DNA of 64,000 nucleotides. It comes from Dendrocalamus latiflorus. Lineage: Eukaryota; Streptophyta; Magnoliopsida; Poales; Poaceae. Made by a program: the position numbers and the translations under genes. Where the stretch lies: the NCBI GenBank assembly GCA_017311315.1, contig CM029627.1:54523027-54587026 (forward strand), read 5' to 3'. Position 1 is the first letter of the stretch. Each line of letters starts with the position of its first letter. The notes under the pieces are model-generated. The model made no database searches and was not told the origin of the DNA. It saw only the letters and a program-made list of their open reading frames with translations. Positions 26,791-40,080 of the stretch are shown piece after piece.

Positions 26791-28940
26791 ATAGGTCACT
26801 CTTTCGGCCAAATGTGCCACGAAAAATAAAAATCCCCGGACTGCCTCAGTAACCCCGGAACGACTAGAAAAGCTGAAAATCGTCAGCTATAGGCCACACT
26901 TTCGGCCAAATGTGCAACGAAAAATAAAAATCCACGAACTGCCTCAGTAACCCCGGAACGACTAGACAAGCTGAAAATCGTGAGCTATAGGTCACTCTTT
27001 CGGCCAAATGTGCTACGAAAACAAAAAAATCCCCGGACTGCCTCGGTAACCCCGGAACGACTAGAAAAGCTGAAAATCGTGAGCTATAGGTCACTCTTTC
27101 GGCCAAATGTGCTATGAAAAAAAAAAATCCCCGGACTGCCTCGGTAACCCCGGAACGACTAGAAAAGCTGAAAATCGTGAGCTATAAGGTCACTCTTTCG
27201 GCCAATTGTGCTACAAAAAATAAAAATCCCCGGACTGGCCCTGTAAACCCAGAACGACTAGAAAAGCTGAAAATGAGGAGCTATAGGTCACTCTTTCGGC
27301 CAAATGTACTACAAAAAATAAAAATCCCCGGACTACCTCGGTAACCCGGAACGACTAGAAAAGCTGAAAATCGTGAGCTATAGGTCACTCTTTCGGCCAA
27401 ATGTGCCACGAAAAATAAAAATCCCCGGACTGCCTCAGTAACCCCGGAACGACTAGAAAAGCTGAAAATCGTCAGCTATAGGCCACACTTTCGGCCAAAT
27501 GTGCAACGAAAAATAAAAATCCACGAACTGCCTCAGTAACCCCGGAACGACTAGACAAGCTGAAAATCGTGAGCTATAGGTCACTCTTTCGGCCAAATGT
27601 GCTACGAAAAATAAAAATCCCCGAACTGGCCCGGTAAACCTGAAACGACTAGAAAAGCAGAAAATCGTGAGCTATAGGTCACACTTTCGGCAAAATGTGC
27701 TCTGAAAAATAAAAATACCTACACTAGTCCGGTAACCCCGGAACGACTAGAAAAGCTGAAAATCATGAGCTATAGGTCACACTTTCGGCAAAATATGCTC
27801 CGAGAAATACAAATCCCCGAACTGCTTCGGTAAACTAGAAACGACTAGAGAAGCTGAAAATCGCAGGCTATAGGTCACGCTTTGGGCCTAAAGTGCTTCA
27901 AAAAATAAAAAAACCCTGATTGGTTCGGCAAACCCGAAACGACTAGAGAAGCTGAAAATCGTGAGCACTCTTTCGGCCAAATGTGCTACAAAAACAAAAA
28001 ATCCCCGGACTGCCTCGGTAACCCCGGAACGACTAGAAAAGCTGAAAATCGTGAGCTATAGGTCACTCTTTCGACCAAATGTGCTACGAAAAATAAAAAT
28101 CCCCGGACTGCCTCGGTAACCCCGGAACGACTAGAAAAGCTGAAAATCGTGAGCTATAAGGTCACTCTTTCGGCCAAATGTGCTACAAAAAATAAAAATC
28201 CCCGGACTGGCCCTGTAAACCCGGAACGCATAGAAAAGCTGAAAATGGTGAGCTATAGGTCACTCTTTCGGCCAAATGTCCTACGAAAAATAAAAATCCC
28301 CGGACTGCCTCGGTAACCCCGGAACAACTAGAAAAGCTGAAAATTGTGAGCTATAGGTCACTCTTTCGGCCAAATGTGCTACGAAAAATAAAAATCCCCG
28401 GACTGCCTCGGTAACCCCGGAACGACTAGAAAAGCTGAAAATCGTGAGCTATAGGTCACACTTTCGGCCAAATGTGCTACGAAAAATAAAAATCCCCGGA
28501 CTGGCCCTGTAAACCCGGAACGACTAGAACAGCTGAAAATCGTGAGCGATAGGTCACACTTTCGGCCAAATGTGCTACGAAAAATAAAAATCCCCGGACT
28601 GGCCCTGTAAACCCGGAACGACTAGAAAAGCTGAAAATCGTCAGCTATAGGCCACACTTTCGGCCAAATGAGCTACGAAAAATAAAAATCCCCGGACTGC
28701 CTCGGTAACCCCGGAACGACTAGAAAAGCTGAAAATCGTGAGCGATAGGTCAGTCTCTCGACCAAATGTGCTACGAAAAATATAAATCCCCGGACTGCCT
28801 CGGTAACCCCGGAACGACTAGAAAAGCTGAAAATCGTGAGAGATAGGTCACTCATTCGGCCAAATGTGCTACGAAAAATAAAAATCCCCGGACTGCCTCA
28901 GAAACACCGGAACGACTAGAAAAGCTGAAAATCGTGAGCG
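26791..28940 (+). repeat. HOR unit of the 2150-bp family, copy 2
   Basis: Twenty-two monomers, 6 bp short of 22 x 98. Diagnostic markers in order are GTGCAACGAAAAATAAAAAT, the eight-base deletion giving GTGAGCACTCTTTCGG (near 27961), GGAACGCATAGAAAAGC, CTAGAACAGCTG and GTCAGTCTCTCGACC. All recur at +2150 in copy 3. Confidence 0.93.
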
Positions 28941-31090
28941 ATAGGTCACTCTTTCGGCCAAATGTGCCATGAAAAATAAAAATCCCCGGACTGCCTCAGT
29001 AACCCCGGAACGACTAGAAAAGCTGAAAATCGTCAGCTATAGGCCACACTTTCGGCCAAATGTGCAACGAAAAATAAAAATCCACGAACTGCCTCAGTAA
29101 CCCCGGAACGACTAGACAAGCTGAAAATCGTGAGCTATAGGTCACTCTTTCGGCCAAATGTGCTACGAAAACAAAAAAATCCCCGGACTGCCTCGGTAAC
29201 CCCGGAACGACTAGAAAAGCTGAAAATCGTGAGCTATAGGTCACTCTTTCGGCCAAATGTGCTACGAAAAATAAAAATCCCCGGACTGCCTCGGTAACCC
29301 CGGAACGACTAGAAAAGCTGAAAATCGTGAGCTATAAGGTCACTCTTTCGGCCAAATGTGCTACAAAAAATAAAAATCCCCGGACTGGCCCTGTAAACCC
29401 AGAACGACTAGAAAAGCTGAAAATGAGGAGCTATAGGTCACTCTTTCGGCCAAATGTACTACAAAAAATAAAAATCCCCGGACTACCTCGGTAACCCGGA
29501 ACGACTAGAAAAGCTGAAAATCGTGAGGTATAGGTCACTCTTTCGGCCAAATGTGCCACGAAAAATAAAAATCCCCGGACTGCCTCAGTAACCCCGGAAC
29601 GACTAGAAAAGCTGAAAATCGTCAGCTATAGGCCACACTTTCGGCCAAATGTGCAACGAAAAATAAAAATCCACGAACTGCCTCAGTAACCCCGGAACGA
29701 CTAGACAAGCTGAAAATCGTGAGCTATAGGTCACTCTTTCGGCCAAATGTGCTACGAAAAATAAAAATCCCCGAACTGGCCCGGTAAACCTGAAACGACT
29801 AGAAAAGCTGAAAATCGTGAGCTATAGGTCACACTTTCGGCAAAATGTGCTCTGAAAAATAAAAATACCTGCACTAGTCCGGTAACCCCGGAACGACTAG
29901 AAAAGCTGAAAATCATGAGCTATAGGTCACACTTTCGGCAAAATATGCTCCGAGAAATACAAATCCCCGAACTGCTTCGGTAAACTAGAAACGACTAGAG
30001 AAGCTGAAAATCGCAGGCTATAGGTCACGCTTTGGGCCTAAAGTGCTTCAAAAAATAAAAAACCCCTGATTGGTTCGGCAAACCCGAAACGACTAGAGAA
30101 GCTGAAAATCGTGAGCACTCTTTCGGCCAAATGTGCTACAAAAACAAAAAATCCCCGGACTGCCTCGGTAACCCCGGAACGACTAGAAAAGCTGAAAATC
30201 GTGAGCTATAGGTCACTCTTTCGACCAAATGTGCTACGAAAAATAAAAATCCCCGGACTGCCTCGGTAACCCCGGAACGACTAGAAAAGCTGAAAATCGT
30301 GAGCTATAAGGTCACTCTTTCGGCCAAATGTGCTACAAAAAATAAAAATCCCCGGACTGGCCCTGTAAACCCGGAACGCATAGAAAAGCTGAAAATGGTG
30401 AGCAATAGGTCACTCTTTCGGCCAAATGTCCTACGAAAAATAAAAATCCCCGGACTGCCTCGGTAACCCCGGAACAACTAGAAAAGCTGAAAATTGTGAG
30501 CTATAGGTCACTCTTTCGGCCAAATGTGCTACGAAAAATAAAAATCCCCGGACTGCCTCGGTAACCCCGGAACGACTAGAAAAGCTGAAAATCGTGAGCT
30601 ATAGGTCACACTTTCGGCCAAATGTGCTACGAAAAATAAAAATCCCCGGACTGGCCCTGTAAACCCGGAACGACTAGAACAGCTGAAAATCGTGAGCGAT
30701 AGGTCACACTTTCGGCCAAATGTGCTACGAAAAATAAAAATCCCCGGACTGGCCCTGTAAACCCGGAACGACTAGAAAAGCTGAAAATCGTCAGCTATAG
30801 GCCACACTTTCGGCCAAATGAGCTACGAAAAATAAAAATCCCCGGACTGCCTCGGTAACCCCGGAACGACTAGAAAAGCTGAAAATCGTGAGCGATAGGT
30901 CAGTCTCTCGACCAAATGTGCTACGAAAAATATAAATCCCCGGACTGCCTCGGTAACCCCGGAACGACTAGAAAAGCTGAAAATCGTGAGAGATAGGTCA
31001 CTCATTCGGCCAAATGTGCTACGAAAAATAAAAATCCCCGGACTGCCTCAGAAACACCGGAACGACTAGAAAAGCTGAAAATCGTAAGCG
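28941..31090 (+). repeat. HOR unit of the 2150-bp family, copy 3
   Basis: Same marker order as copy 2 at an exact 2150-bp offset. Differences seen by eye are few: AGCTATAGG versus AGGTATAGG near 29525, AATACCTACAC versus AATACCTGCAC near 27716/29866, and AGCAATAGG near 30401. Confidence 0.93.
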
Positions 31091-33142
31091 ATAGGTCACT
31101 CTTTCGGCCAAATGTGCCACGAAAAATAAAAATCCCCGGACTGCCTCAGTAACCCCGGAACGACTAGAAAAGCTGAAAATCGTCAGCTATAGGCCACACT
31201 TTCGGCCAAATGTGCAACGAAAAATAAAAATCCACGAACTGCCTCAGTAACCCCGGAACGACTAGACAAGCTGAAAATCGTGAGCTATAGGTCACTCTTT
31301 CGGCCAAATGTGCTACGAAAACAAAAAAATCCCCGGACTGCCTCGGTAACCCCGGAACGACTAGAAAAGCTGAAAATCGTGAGCTATAGGTCACTCTTTC
31401 GGCCAAATGTGCTACGAAAAATAAAAATCCCCGGACTGCCTCGGTAACCCCGGAACGACTAGAAAAGCTGAAAATCGTGAGCTATAAGGTCACTCTTTCG
31501 GCCAAATGTGCTACAAAAAATAAAAATCCCCGGACTGGCCCTGTAAACCCAGAACGACTAGAAAAGCTGAAAATGAGGAGCTATAGGTCACTCTTTCGGC
31601 CAAATGTACTACAAAAAATAAAAATCCCCGGACTACCTCGGTAACCCGGAACGACTAGAAAAGCTGAAAATCGTGAGCTATAGGTCACTCTTTCGGCCAA
31701 ATGTGCCACGAAAAATAAAAATCCCCGGACTGCCTCAGTAACCCCGGAACGACTAGAAAAGCTGAAAATCGTCAGCTATAGGCCACACTTTCGGCCAAAT
31801 GTGCAACGAAAAATAAAAATCCACGAACTGCCTCAGTAACCCCGGAACGACTAGACAAGCTGAAAATCGTGAGCTATAGGTCACTCTTTCGGCCAAATGT
31901 GCTACGAAAAATAAAAATCCCCGAACTGGCCCGGTAAACCTGAAACGACTAGAAAAGCTGAAAATCGTGAGCTATAGGTCACACTTTCGGCAAAATGTGC
32001 TCTGAAAAATAAAAATACCTGCACTAGTCCGGTAACCCCGGAACGACTAGAAAAGCTGAAAATCATGAGCTATAGGTCACACTTTCGGCAAAATATGCTC
32101 CGAGAAATACAAATCCCCGAACTGCTTCGGTAAACCAGAAACGACTAGAGAAGCTGAAAATCGCAGGCTATAGGTCACGCTTTGGGCCTAAAGTGCTTCA
32201 AAAAATAAAAAACCCCTGATTGGTTCGGCAAACCCGAAACGACTAGAGAAGCTGAAAATCGTGAGCACTCTTTCGGCCAAATGTGCTACAAAAACAAAAA
32301 ATCCCCGGACTGCCTCGGTAACCCCGGAACGACTAGAAAAGCTGAAAATCGTGAGCTATAGGTCACTCTTTCGACCAAATGTGCTACGAAAAATAAAAAT
32401 CCCCGGACTGCCTCGGTAACCCCGGAACGACTAGAAAAGCTGAAAATCGTGAGCTATAAGGTCACTCTTTCGGCCAAATGTCCTACGAAAAATAAAAATC
32501 CCCGGACTGCCTCAGTAACCACGGAACAACTAGAAAAGCTGAAAATTGTGAGCTATAGGTCACTCTTTCGGCCAAATGTGCTACGAAAAATAAAAATCCC
32601 CGGACTGCCTCGGTAACCCCGGAACGACTAGAAAAGCTGAAAATCGTGAGCTATAGGTCACACTTTCGGCCAAATGTGCTACGAAAAATAAAAATCCCCG
32701 GACTGGCCCTGTAAACCCGGAACGACTAGAACAGCTGAAAATCGTGAGCGATAGGTCACACTTTCGGCCAAATGTGCTACGAAAAATAAAAATCCCCGGA
32801 CTGGCCCTGTAAACCCGGAATGACTAGAAAAGCTGAAAATCGTCAGCTATAGGCCACACTTTCGGCCAAATAAGCTACGAAAAATAAAAATCCCCGGACT
32901 GCCTCGGTAACCCCGGAACGACTAGAAAAGCTGAAAATCGTGAGCGATAGGTCAGTCTCTCGACCAAATGTGCTACGAAAAATATAAATCCCCGGACTGC
33001 CTCGGTAACCCCGGAACGACTAGAAAAGCTGAAAATCGTGAGAGATAGGTCACTCATTCGGCCAAATGTGCTACGAAAAATAAAAATCCCCGGACTGCCT
33101 CAGAAACACCGGAACGACTAGAAAAGCTGAAAATCGTGAGCG
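31091..33142 (+). repeat. HOR unit of the 2150-bp family, copy 4 (one monomer lost)
   Basis: This copy is 2052 bp, exactly 98 bp less than copy 3. The GGCCCTGTAAACCCGGAACG/CATAG monomer expected near 32490 is absent, and its neighbours are fused at GTCACTCTTTCGGCCAAATG. A clean one-unit loss fits unequal crossover in register. Confidence 0.9.
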
Positions 33143-33440
33143 ATAGGTCACACTTTCGGCCAAATGTGCCACGAAAAATAAAAATCCCCGGACTGCCTCA
33201 GTAACCCCGGAACGACTAGAAAAGCTGAAAATCGTCAGCTATAGGCCACACTTTCGGCCAAATGTGCTACGAAAAATAAAAATCCATGAACTGCCTCAGT
33301 AACCCCGGAACGACTAGACTAGCTGAAAATCGTGAGCTATAGGTCACTCTTTCGGCCAAATGTGCTACGAAAAATAAAAATCCCCGAACTTGCCCGGTAA
33401 ACCTGAAACGACTAGAAAAGCTGAAAATCGTGAGCTATAG
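33143..33440 (+). repeat. Decaying right edge of the 2150-bp tandem
   Basis: Resembles the start of another 2150-type copy for about 150-200 bp but with extra changes (GTGCTACG for GTGCAACG, CTAGACTAGCTG for CTAGACAAGCTG, GAACTTGCCCGG). It then passes into material related to the 3724-bp family. Confidence 0.7.
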
Positions 33441-34130
33441 GTCACTCTTTCGGCCAAATGTACTACGAAAAATAAAAATCTCCGGACTGCCTCGGTAACC
33501 CGGAACGACTAGAAAAGCTGAAAATCGTGAGCTATAGGTCACTCTTTCGGCCAAATGTGCCACGAAAAATAAAAATCCCCGGACTGCCTCAGTAACCCCG
33601 GAACGACTAGAAAAGCTGAAAATCGTCAGCTATAGGCCACACTTTCGGCCAAATGTGCAACGAAAAATAAAAATCCACGAACTGCCTCAGTAACCCTGGA
33701 ACGACTAGACAAGCTGAAAATCGTGAGCTATAGGCCACTCTTTCGGCCAAATGTGCTACGAAAAATAAAAATCCCCGAACTGGCCCGGTAAACCTGAAAC
33801 GACTAGAAAAGCTGAAAATCGTGAGCTATAGGTCACACTTTCGGCCAAATGTGCTCTGAAAAATAAAAATACCTGCACTAGCCAGTAACCCCGGAACGAC
33901 TAGAAAAGCTGAAAATCACGAGCTATAGGCCACGCTTTCGGCAAAATGTGCTCCGAGAAATACAAATCCCCGAACTGCCTCGGTAAACTAGAAACGACTA
34001 GAGAAGCTGAAAATCGTAGGCTATAGGTCACGCTTTGGGCCTAAAGTGCTTCAAAAAATAATAAACCCTGATTGGTTCGGTAAACCCGAAACGACTAGAG
34101 AAGCTGAAAATCGTGAGCTATAGGTCACCC
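33441..34130 (+). repeat. Seven-monomer segment, distant copy of about 18.38-19.07 kb
   Basis: Runs collinear with 18383-19070 at an offset of 15058, dropping to 15057 after a one-base loss in ACTAGCCAGTAACC. Shared rare markers are GTACTACG with AATCTCCGG, the C-D-B cassette with AATCACGAGC, and AAAAAATAATAAACCCTGAT. Confidence 0.8.
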
Positions 34131-35990
34131 TTTCGGCCAAATGTGCTACGAAAACAAAAAAATCCCCGGACTGCCTAGGTAACCCCGGAACGACTAGAAA
34201 AGCTTAAAATCGTGAGCTATGGGTCACTCTTTCGGCCAAATGTGCTACGAAAAATAAAAATCCCCGGACTGCCTCGGTAACCCCGGAACGACTAGAAAAG
34301 CTGAAAATCGTGAGCTATAAGGTCACTCTTTCGGCCAAATGTGCTACAAAAAATAAAAATCCTCGGACTGGCCCTGTAAACCCGGAACGCATAGAAAAGC
34401 TGAAAATGGTGAGCTATAGGTCACTCTTTCGGCCAAATGTCCTACGAAAAATAAAAATCCCCGGACTGCCTCAGTAACCCCGGAACAACTAGAAAAGCTG
34501 AAAATTGTGAGCTATAGGTCACTCTTTCGGCCAAATGTGCCACGAAAAATAAAAATCCCCGGACTGCCTCGGTAACCCCGGAACGACTAGAAAAGCTGAA
34601 AATCGTGAGCTATATGTCACACTTTCGGCCAAATGTGCTACGAAAAATAAAAATCCCCGGACTGCCTCGGTAACCCCGGAACGACTAGAAAAGCTGAAAA
34701 TCGTGAGCTATAGGTCACTCTTTCGGCCAAATGTGCTACGAAAAATAAAAATCCCCGGACTGCCTCGGTAACCACGGAACGACTAGAAAAGCTGAAAATC
34801 GTGAGCTATAGGTCACACTTTCGGCCAAATGTGCTCTGAAAAATAAAAATACCTGCACTAGTCCGGTAACCCCCGAACGACTAGAAAAGCTGAAAATCAT
34901 GAGCTATTGGCCACGCTTTCGGCAAAATGTGCTCCGAGAAATACAAATCCCCGAACTGCCTCGGTAAACTAGAAACGACTAGAGAAGCTGAAAATCGCAG
35001 GCTATATGTCACGCTTTGGGCCTAAAGTGCTTCAAAAAATAAAAAACCCCTGATTGGTTCGGTAGCCCCGAAACGACTAGAGAAGCTGAAAATCGTGAGC
35101 TATAGGTCACTCTTTCGGCCAAATGTGCTACGAAAACAAAAAATCCCCGGACTGCCTCGGTAACCCCGGAACGACTAGAAAAGCTGAAAATCGTGAGATA
35201 TAGGTCACTCTTTCGGCCAAATGTGCTACGAAAAATAAATACCCGGACTGCCTCGGTAACCCCGGAACGACTAGAAAAGCTGAAAATCGTGAGCTATAAG
35301 GTCACTCTTTCGGCCAAATGTGCTACAAAAAATAAAAATCCCCGGACTTGCCCTGTAAACCCGGAACGACTAGAAAAGCTGAAAATGGTGAGCTATAGGT
35401 CACTCTTTCGACCAAATGTCCTACGAAAAATAAAAATCCCCGGACTGCCTCGGTAACACCGGAACGACTAGAAAAGCTGAAAATCGTGAGCTATAGGTCA
35501 CTCTTTCGGCCAAATGTGCTACAAAAAAATAAAAATCCCCGGACTGGCCCTGTAAACCCAGAACGACTAGAAAAGCTGAAAATGGTGAGCTATAGGTCAC
35601 ACTTTCGGCCAAATATGCTCTGAAAAATAAAAATACCTGCACTAGTCCAGTAACCCCGGAACGACTAGAAAAGCTGAAAATCATGAGCTACTGGCCACGC
35701 TTTCGGCAAAATGTGCTCCGAGAAATACAAATCCCCGAACTGCCTCGGTAAACCCGAAACGACTAGAGAAGCTGAAAATCGTGAGCTATAGCTCACTCTT
35801 TCGGCCAAATGTGCTACAAAAACAAAAAATCCCCGGACTGCCTCGGTAACCCCGGAACGACTAGAAAAGCTGAAAATCGTGAGCTATAAGGTCACTCTTT
35901 CGGCCAAATGTGCTACGAAAACAAAAAACCCCGGACTGCCTCGATAACCCCGGAACGACTTGAAAAGCTGAAAATCGTGAGCTATAGGTC
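34131..35990 (+). repeat. Mixed monomer zone with E-type and C-D units
   Basis: Contains type A units, units with GAAAACAAAAAATCC in place of GAAAAATAAAAATCC, the CATAGAAAAGC variant near 34389, and C units at 34833 and 35617 each followed by D. A shortened unit AAAAATAAATACCCGG occurs near 35232. No long exact tandem is evident and no gene is seen. Confidence 0.8.
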
Positions 35991-38535
35991 ACACTTTCGG
36001 CCAAATGTGCTCTGAAAAATAAAAATACCTGCACTAGTCCGGTAACCCCGGAACGACTAGAAAAGCTGAAAATCATGAGCTATAGGCCACGCTTTCGGCA
36101 AAATGTGCTCCGAGAAATACAAATCCCCGAACTGCCTCGTTAAACTAGAAACGACTAGAGAAGCTGAAAAGCGTGAGCTATAGGTCACGCTTTGGGCCTA
36201 ATGTGCTTCAAAAAATAAAAAACCCCTGATTGGTTCGGTAAACCCGAAACGACTAGAGAAGCTGAAAATCGTGAGCTATAGGTCACTCTTTCGGCAAAAT
36301 GTGCTACGAAAACAAAAAATCCCCGGACTGCCTCGGTAACCCCGGAACGACTAGAAAAGCTGAAAATCGTGAGCTATAGGTCATCTTTCGGCCAAATGTG
36401 CTACGAAAACAAAAAATCCCCGGACTGCCTCGGTAACCCCGTAACGATTAGAAAAGCTGAAAGTCGTGAGCTATAAGGTCACTCTTTCGGCCAAATGTGC
36501 TACAAAAAATAAAAATCCCCGGACTGGCCCTGTAAACCCGGAACGACTAGAAAAGCTGAAAATCGTGATCGATAGGTCACTCTTTCGGCCAAATGTGGTA
36601 CAAAAAATAAAAATCCCCAGACTGCCTCGGTAACCCCGGAACGACAAGAAAAGCTGAAAATCATGAGCTATAGGTCACTCTTTCGGTCAAATGTGCTACG
36701 AAAAATAAAAATCCACGCACTGCCTCGGTAACCCCGGAACGACAAGAAAAGCTGAAAGTCGTGAGCTATAAGGTCACTCTTTCGGACAAATGTGCTACGA
36801 AAAATAAAAATCCACGGACTGGCCCTGTAAACCCGGGACGACTAGAAAAGCTGAAAATCGTGATCGACAGGTCACTCTTTCGGCCAAATGTGGTACAAAA
36901 AATAAAAATCCCCAGACTGCCTCGGTAACCCCGGAACGACAAGAAAAGCTGAAAATCGTGAGCTATAGGTCACTCTTTCGGTCAAATGTGCTCTGAAAAA
37001 TAAAAATACCTGCACTAGTCCGGTAACCCCGGAACGACTAGAAAAGCTGAAAATCATGAGCTATAGGCCACGCTTTCGGCAAAATGTGCTCCGAGAAATA
37101 CAAATCCCCGAACTGCCTCGTTAAACTAGAAACGACTAGAGAAGCTGAAAAGCGTGAGCTATAGGTCACGCTTTGGGCCTAATGTGCTTCAAAAAATAAA
37201 AAACCCCTGATTGGTTCGGTAAACCCGAAACGACTAGAGAAGCTGAAAATCGTGAGCTATAGGTCACTCTTTCGGCAAAATGTGCTACGAAAACAAAAAA
37301 TCCCCGGACTGCCTCGGTAACCCCGGAACGACTAGAAAAGCTGAAAATCGTGAGCTATAGGTCATCTTTCGGCCAAATGTGCTACGAAAACAAAAAATCC
37401 CCGGACTGCCTCGGTAACCCCGTAACGATTAGAAAAGCTGAAAATCGTGAGCTATAAGGTCACTCTTTCGGCCAAATGTACTACAAAAAATAAAAATCCC
37501 CGGACTACCTCGGTAACCCGGAACGACTAGAAAAGCTGAAAATCGTGAGCTATAGGTCACACTTTCGGCCAAATGTGCTCTGAAAAATAAAAATACCTGC
37601 ACTAGTCCGGTAACCCCGGAACGACTAGAAAAGCTGAAAATCATGAGCTATAGGCCACGCTTTCGGCAAAATGTGCTCCGAGAAATACAAATCCCCGAAC
37701 TGCCTCGTTAAACTAGAAACGACTAGAGAAGCTGAAAAGCGTGAGCTATAGGTCACGCTTTGGGCCTAATGTGCTTCAAAAAATAAAAAACCCCTGATTG
37801 GTTCGGTAAACCCGAAACGACTAGAGAAGCTGAAAATCGTGAGCTATAGGTCACTCTTTCGGCAAAATGTGCTACGAAAACAAAAAATCCCCGGACTGCC
37901 TCGGTAACCCCGGAACGACTAGAAAAGCTGAAAATCGTGAGCTATAGGTCATCTTTCGGCCAAATGTGCTACGAAAACAAAAAATCCCCGGACTGCCTCG
38001 GTAACCCCGTAACGATTAGAAAAGCTGAAAGTCGTGAGCTATAAGGTCACTCTTTCGGCCAAATGTGCTACAAAAAATAAAAATCCCCGGACTGGCCCTG
38101 TAAACCCGGAACGACTAGAAAAGCTGAAAATCGTGATCGATAGGTCACTCTTTCGGCCAAATGTGGTACAAAAAATAAAAATCCCCAGACTGCCTCGGTA
38201 ACCCCGGAACGACAAGAAAAGCTGAAAATCATGAGCTATAGGTCACTCTTTCGGTCAAATGTGCTACGAAAAATAAAAATCCACGGACTGGCCCTGTAAA
38301 CCCGGGACGACTAGAAAAGCTGAAAATCGTGATCGATAGGTCACTCTTTCGGCCAAATGTGGTACAAAAAATAAAAATCCCCAGACTGCCTCGGTAACCC
38401 CGGAACGACAAGAAAAGCTGAAAATCGTGAGCTATAGGTCACACTTTCGGCCAAATGTGCTCTGAAAAATAAAAATACCTGCACTAGTCCGGTAACCCCG
38501 GAACGACTAGAAAAGCTGAAAATCATGAGCTATAG
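35991..38535 (+). repeat. Local HOR with 981- and 587-bp spacing
   Basis: The C-D-B cassette plus the following units with GCTGAAAAGCGTGAGC, GGTCATCTTTCGG (one base lost) and CCCCGTAACGATTAG occurs three times: C units at 36009, 36990 and 37577. Offsets are 981 bp (10 monomers) and 587 bp (6 monomers). The first and third copies also share the tail with CGTGATCGATAGG and GTGGTACAAAAAAT. Confidence 0.85.
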
Positions 38536-38560
38536 GCCCTGGCTATAAAAATCCACGCAC
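38530..38560 (+). other. Non-register breakpoint with filler bases
   Basis: GAGCTATAGGCC runs directly into CTGGCTATAAAAATCCACGC. About 30 bp of the monomer (the TTTCGGC to GAAAA segment) is missing and CTGGCT matches no monomer type. This is one of the few joins in the young part of the array that is not in monomer register. Confidence 0.8.
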
Positions 38561-40080
38561 TGCTTCAGTAACCCCGGAACGACTAGAAAAGCTGAAAATC
38601 GTGAGCGATAGATCACTCTTTCGGCCAAATGTGCCACGAAAAATAAAAATCCCCAGACTGCCTCAGTAACCCCGGAACGACTAGAAAAGCTGAAAATCGT
38701 CAGCTATAGGCCACACTTTTGGCCAAATGTGCTACGAAAAATAAAAATCCACGAACTGCCTCGGTAACCCCGGAACGACTAGACAAGCTGAAAATCGTGA
38801 GCTATAGGCCACTCTTTCGGCCAAATGTGTTACGAAAAATAAAAATCCCCGAACTGGCCCGGTAAACCCGAAACGACTAGAAAAGCTAAAAATTGTGAGC
38901 TATAGGTCACACTTTCGGCCAAATGTGCTCTGAAAAATAAAAATACCTGCACTAGTCCGGTAACCCCGGAACGACTAGAAAAGCTGAAAATCATGAGCTA
39001 TTGCCACGCTTTCGGCAAAATGTGCTCCGAGAAATACAAATCCCCGAACTGCCTCGGTAAACCCAAAACGACTAGAGAAGCTGAAAATCGTGAGCTATAG
39101 GTCATTCTTTCGGCCAAATGTGCTACAAAAACAAAAAATCCCCGGACTGCCTCGGTAACCCCGGAACGACTAGAAAAGCTGAAAATCGTGAGCTATAGGT
39201 CACTCTTTCGGACAAATGTGTTACGAAAAATACAAATCCCCGAACTGCCTCGGTAAACTAGAAACGACTAAAGAAGCTGAAAATCGTGAGCTATAGGTCA
39301 CGCTTTGGGCGTAATGTGCTTCAAAAAATAAAAAACCCCTGATTGGTTCGGTAAACCCGAAACGACTAGAGAAGCTGAAAATCGTGAGCTATAGGTCACT
39401 CTTTCGGCAAAATGTGCTACGAAAACAAAAAATCCCCGGACTGCCTCGGTAACCCCGGAACGACTAGAAAAGCTGAAAATCGTGAGCTATAGGTCACTCT
39501 TTCGGCCAAATGTGCTACGAAAACAAAAAATTCCCGGACTGCCTCGGTAACCCCGGAACGACTAGAAAAGCTGAAAATCGTGAGCTATAGGTCACTCTTT
39601 CAGCCAAATGTGCTACGAAAACAAAAAATCCCCGGACTGCCTCGGTAACCCCGTAACGATTAGAAAAGCTGAAAGTCGTGAGCTATAAGGTCACTCTTTC
39701 GGCCAAATGTGCTACAAAAAATAAAAATCCCCGGACTGGCCCTGTAAACCCGGAACGACTAGAAAAGCTGAAAATCGTGATCGATAGGTCACTGTTTCGG
39801 CCAAATGTGGTACAAAAAATAAAAATCCCCAGACTGCCTCGGTCACCCCGGAACGACAAGGAAAGCTGAAAATCGTGAGCTATAGCTCACTCTTTCGGTC
39901 AAATGTGCTACGAAAAATAAAAATCCACGCACTGCCTCGGTAACCCCGGAACGACAAGAAAAGCCGAAAGTCGTGAGCTATAAGGTCACTCTTTCGGACA
40001 AACGTGCTACGAAAAATAAAAATCCACGGACTGGCCCTGTAAACCCGGGACGACTAGAAAAGCTGAAAATCGCGATCGAT
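38560..40080 (+). repeat. Mixed monomer zone
   Basis: Contains a C unit at 38927 followed by D, a variant with CGGACAAATGTGTTACG near 39210, B at about 39300 and several GAAAACAAAAAATCC units. The GGTCACTGTTTCGG and CGACAAGGAAAGC variants near 39790-39860 are private to this copy. No gene seen. Confidence 0.75.
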
